Below, in pieces: positions 62,424 through 64,000 of a stretch of 64,000 nt of DNA. Location of the stretch: contig NZ_AP028634.1 in the NCBI RefSeq assembly GCF_033097485.1, positions 124,001-188,000 of the forward strand. Reading direction: 5' to 3'. The DNA comes from Pyrofollis japonicus (GTDB lineage: Archaea; Thermoproteota; Thermoprotei_A; Sulfolobales; Pyrodictiaceae). Under the pieces are notes generated by a model. It worked only from the letters and a program-made list of their open reading frames with translations. It did no database searches and was not told where the DNA came from. A program made the translations under genes and the position numbers. Position 1 is the stretch's first letter. Every line of letters starts with the position of its first letter.

Positions 62424-63485
62424 TTGCTCCTAGACCCTGCCCCCAAGACCAAGAGGGAGGAACTTTATGGGAGGGATCGGGAGCTTTGGCAGCTGAGCCT
62501 CATAGATAGGGGTGCTGGTCCCCTCGTACTAGTTAGCGGTATTAGGAGGATAGGGAAGACTTCCCTCGTGAAGGTGTTCCTAGGCGAGCGGGGCGACGAC
62601 CACGTCTTCGTTGACGGCAGTACTGCTAGGAGGTGGACAGACCTCGCCAATGCTCTCCTAGAAAAAGGCCTCGTCGAGGACAGCGGGGTTGGCGGCAGCG
62701 ACTCGTCGCTCTTTGAACGCGTCGTGGAGATGGCTAGACGGCGCCGTGGTAAGCGCTTCCTACTGGTCGTTGACGAGGCCCACGAGATGAGTAGGAGCGG
62801 GCTACGCCTCCTAGAAGAGATCGCTAAGGCCGTGGTCTACGAGGGCGGCGGCGTACACCTGGTCCTGGTCAGCTCTGCGCCAGGCCTGCTCATGGACTAC
62901 CTGGGCGTAGATAAGCCTGGCCGGGCTCTCCGCACAACACACTTCTACGAGGTGAGGCTGGGGCCGCTGCCCCGCGATGCTGCCACGGAGCTTCTCCGCG
63001 ACGGGCTGAGAGAGCTCGGGGTGAGCCTGCCCGACACTGTTATCGAGAAGGCAGTGGACTTCTTCGGCGCTATTCCCGGCTGGCTGGTCTTCTTCGGCAG
63101 ACTCGTAGCGGAGGGCGCTAGCCCGGAGACGGCTTACCGGCTAGCAGTAGACGAGGCGCTGGAAGAGATAAGGAGGCTGGCGCCTAGGTCGCAGCTCCTC
63201 CTCCACGTCATAGCGAAGGGATATGATTACTGGAAGGCCGCTAAGCAGGCACTAGAAGAACTCGAGGGAAAGCCTATATCGAACAACGGGTTCCGGAAAG
63301 CGGTTCTCCACCTAGAGAGAAGGCTAATAATTATGAAGAAGAGGATGGGGGAGTACGTCATAACTGACCCCGTGTACGCGAGAGCAGCGCTGAAGCTGAA
63401 GCCCGAGGAGGTTCTCAGCCTTCTTTCCCGGAGGAGGCGTGGCGCAGGAGGAGTCGGCGGGTCTTCTCGAGCCCACAACTCCTAG
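62424..63485 (+). CDS. Archaeal AAA ATPase with C-terminal winged helix
   Basis: A 353-residue ATPase from TTG 62424. After FYGRDRE-like entry (YGRDRELWQL), Walker A is SGIRRIGKTS (residues 38-47) and Walker B is LLVVDEAHEM near 115; a VHLVLVSSAPG sensor-like strand follows. The C-terminal 110 residues have a winged-helix pattern (ALEELEGKPISNNGFRKAV and on). This is the archaeal ATPase/STAND-like family with a typical length. Unlike the ATPase at 49258 its base composition matches the genome, suggesting longer residence. Its last 71 bases overlap the convergent gene. Confidence 0.75.
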   Translation: MLLDPAPKTKREELYGRDRELWQLSLIDRGAGPLVLVSGIRRIGKTSLVKVFLGERGDDHVFVDGSTARRWTDLANALLEKGLVEDSGVGGSDSSLFERVVEMARRRRGKRFLLVVDEAHEMSRSGLRLLEEIAKAVVYEGGGVHLVLVSSAPGLLMDYLGVDKPGRALRTTHFYEVRLGPLPRDAATELLRDGLRELGVSLPDTVIEKAVDFFGAIPGWLVFFGRLVAEGASPETAYRLAVDEALEEIRRLAPRSQLLLHVIAKGYDYWKAAKQALEELEGKPISNNGFRKAVLHLERRLIIMKKRMGEYVITDPVYARAALKLKPEEVLSLLSRRRRGAGGVGGSSRAHNS

Positions 63486-63948
63486 CAGTATCTAGGCTGA
63501 CACAGCTACCAGTGAGGCAGCAGACATAGCTAATAGCGTCGAGAACCTCTCTCACCAGCTCCTCGTCGAGGATAATCCTCCCTCCTACGCGGTGGACACT
63601 GATACTAGGGTGGAGCCACTCTCCGAGACCTAGGTAGACGCGAAGAATCCACCGGCGCCGGGACCCGTGTACGCCGCGGAGCATCTTTATCATGGTTGCA
63701 GTAAAGCTTGCAGCCCCCTTGCTCCGCCTAGCTATCCGCTGTAGCGCCTCCTCCCAGCCAACGCCCTGGAGCACATAGTAGGCGTACTGGATCGCCGCCT
63801 CTAGGCCCAAGCGGAGCCAGGAGTAAGCACAGTAAGCGTCACCTAGGCTGCTTAACGCCCTCCCGGCCGAGCTGAGCGAATGGGGCACCAAGGCGGGGCA
63901 CTCTATGAGCTCGCCCGCCATTGCGGCTAGGCACTGGCTGCTCTCCAC
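63415..63948 (-). CDS. Hypothetical helical protein, HEPN-like in part
   Basis: A 177-residue, largely helical protein. The stretch DAYCAYSWLRLGLEAAIQYAYYVLQG resembles a HEPN helix, followed by RRKSKGAA-like basic and EWLHPSISVHR regions, but I cannot find an Rx4-6H motif. It has several cysteines. Its 3' end overlaps the ATPase gene tail by 71 bases on the opposite strand; I keep both because the ATPase start-to-stop structure is solid and this frame is long and coherent. It may continue in function with the ATPase, but that is a guess. Confidence 0.45.
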   Translation of the reverse strand: MESSQCLAAMAGELIECPALVPHSLSSAGRALSSLGDAYCAYSWLRLGLEAAIQYAYYVLQGVGWEEALQRIARRSKGAASFTATMIKMLRGVHGSRRRWILRVYLGLGEWLHPSISVHRVGGRIILDEELVREVLDAISYVCCLTGSCVSLDTARSCGLEKTRRLLLRHASSGKEG

Positions 63949-64000
63949 TACTACCAGGCACCACGTATACTGTATTCTTCTTACCGGGAGGAGGTAAGGA

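Overview
This window looks like chromosome from a hyperthermophilic, peptide-fermenting crenarchaeon. Desulfurococcales is likely, and Pyrodictiaceae (Hyperthermus/Pyrodictium type) is my best guess. This is inferred from gene content and style and was not checked against a database. Genes are dense, GC is moderately high, GTG and TTG starts are common with GGAGGTG-type Shine-Dalgarno sites, and promoters have archaeal TATA boxes. The content fits: ferredoxin-dependent 2-oxoacid oxidoreductases, a CTP-dependent riboflavin kinase, VapBC and PaREP1-type genes, a pyrolysin-like subtilase and an Aeropyrum-type acylaminoacyl peptidase. I found no rRNA, tRNA, CRISPR array or insertion sequence.

Layout. 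1-0.7 kb: 3' end of a 2-oxoacid:ferredoxin oxidoreductase beta gene, then a convergent dicluster ferredoxin with a palindromic promoter. 0.9-6.7 kb: an operon of phosphoesterase, Cys-rich protein and an amino-acid permease fused to a nucleotidyltransferase domain; a membrane-bound helix-turn-helix regulator; and a dipeptide epimerase. 6.8-14.3 kb: a signalling cluster containing a degenerate flavodiiron-type beta-lactamase fold, a PP2C phosphatase, a von Willebrand A protein, a protein-kinase-like protein, a roadblock/zinc-ribbon membrane protein and further small-domain proteins. 14.3-28.2 kb: a mixed region with peroxiredoxin, SfsA, a 58-residue membrane protein, DUF364, a dolichol-kinase-like enzyme, transporters, a glycosyltransferase, VapBC, CYTH, MATE and a PaREP1 pair. 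28.2-35.6 kb: riboflavin kinase with a HAD phosphatase, a gingipain-like C25 peptidase, an HTH regulator and an EamA transporter. 35.7-42.6 kb: a four-gene DUF4129/DUF4350/DUF58/membrane operon with no MoxR ATPase in the window. 43-49 kb: a 1462-residue subtilase, a degenerate GHMP kinase and a small SRPBCC-like protein. 49.2-50.5 kb: an AT-rich AAA ATPase. 50.8-57.3 kb: a cation exchanger, an MFS protein and a complete delta-alpha-beta-gamma 2-oxoacid:ferredoxin oxidoreductase operon. 57.4-64 kb: a Thr-stalked surface protein, acylaminoacyl peptidase, M20 peptidase, a second AAA ATPase and a convergent unknown.

How the parts fit. Secreted proteases (subtilase, C25) would make peptides outside the cell. 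The permease would import amino acids or peptides. The acylaminoacyl peptidase, M20 peptidase and dipeptide epimerase would process them. The ferredoxin-linked oxidoreductases would oxidise the resulting 2-oxoacids. The most unusual block is 6.8-14.3 kb. Its vWA + PP2C + kinase core recalls the TerY-P triad known from bacterial tellurium/stress loci, but its partners are a metal-site-degenerate oxygen-sensor fold, roadblock-like folds and a repeated small beta-rich domain. I treat it as the best candidate for an undescribed archaeal phospho-signalling system.
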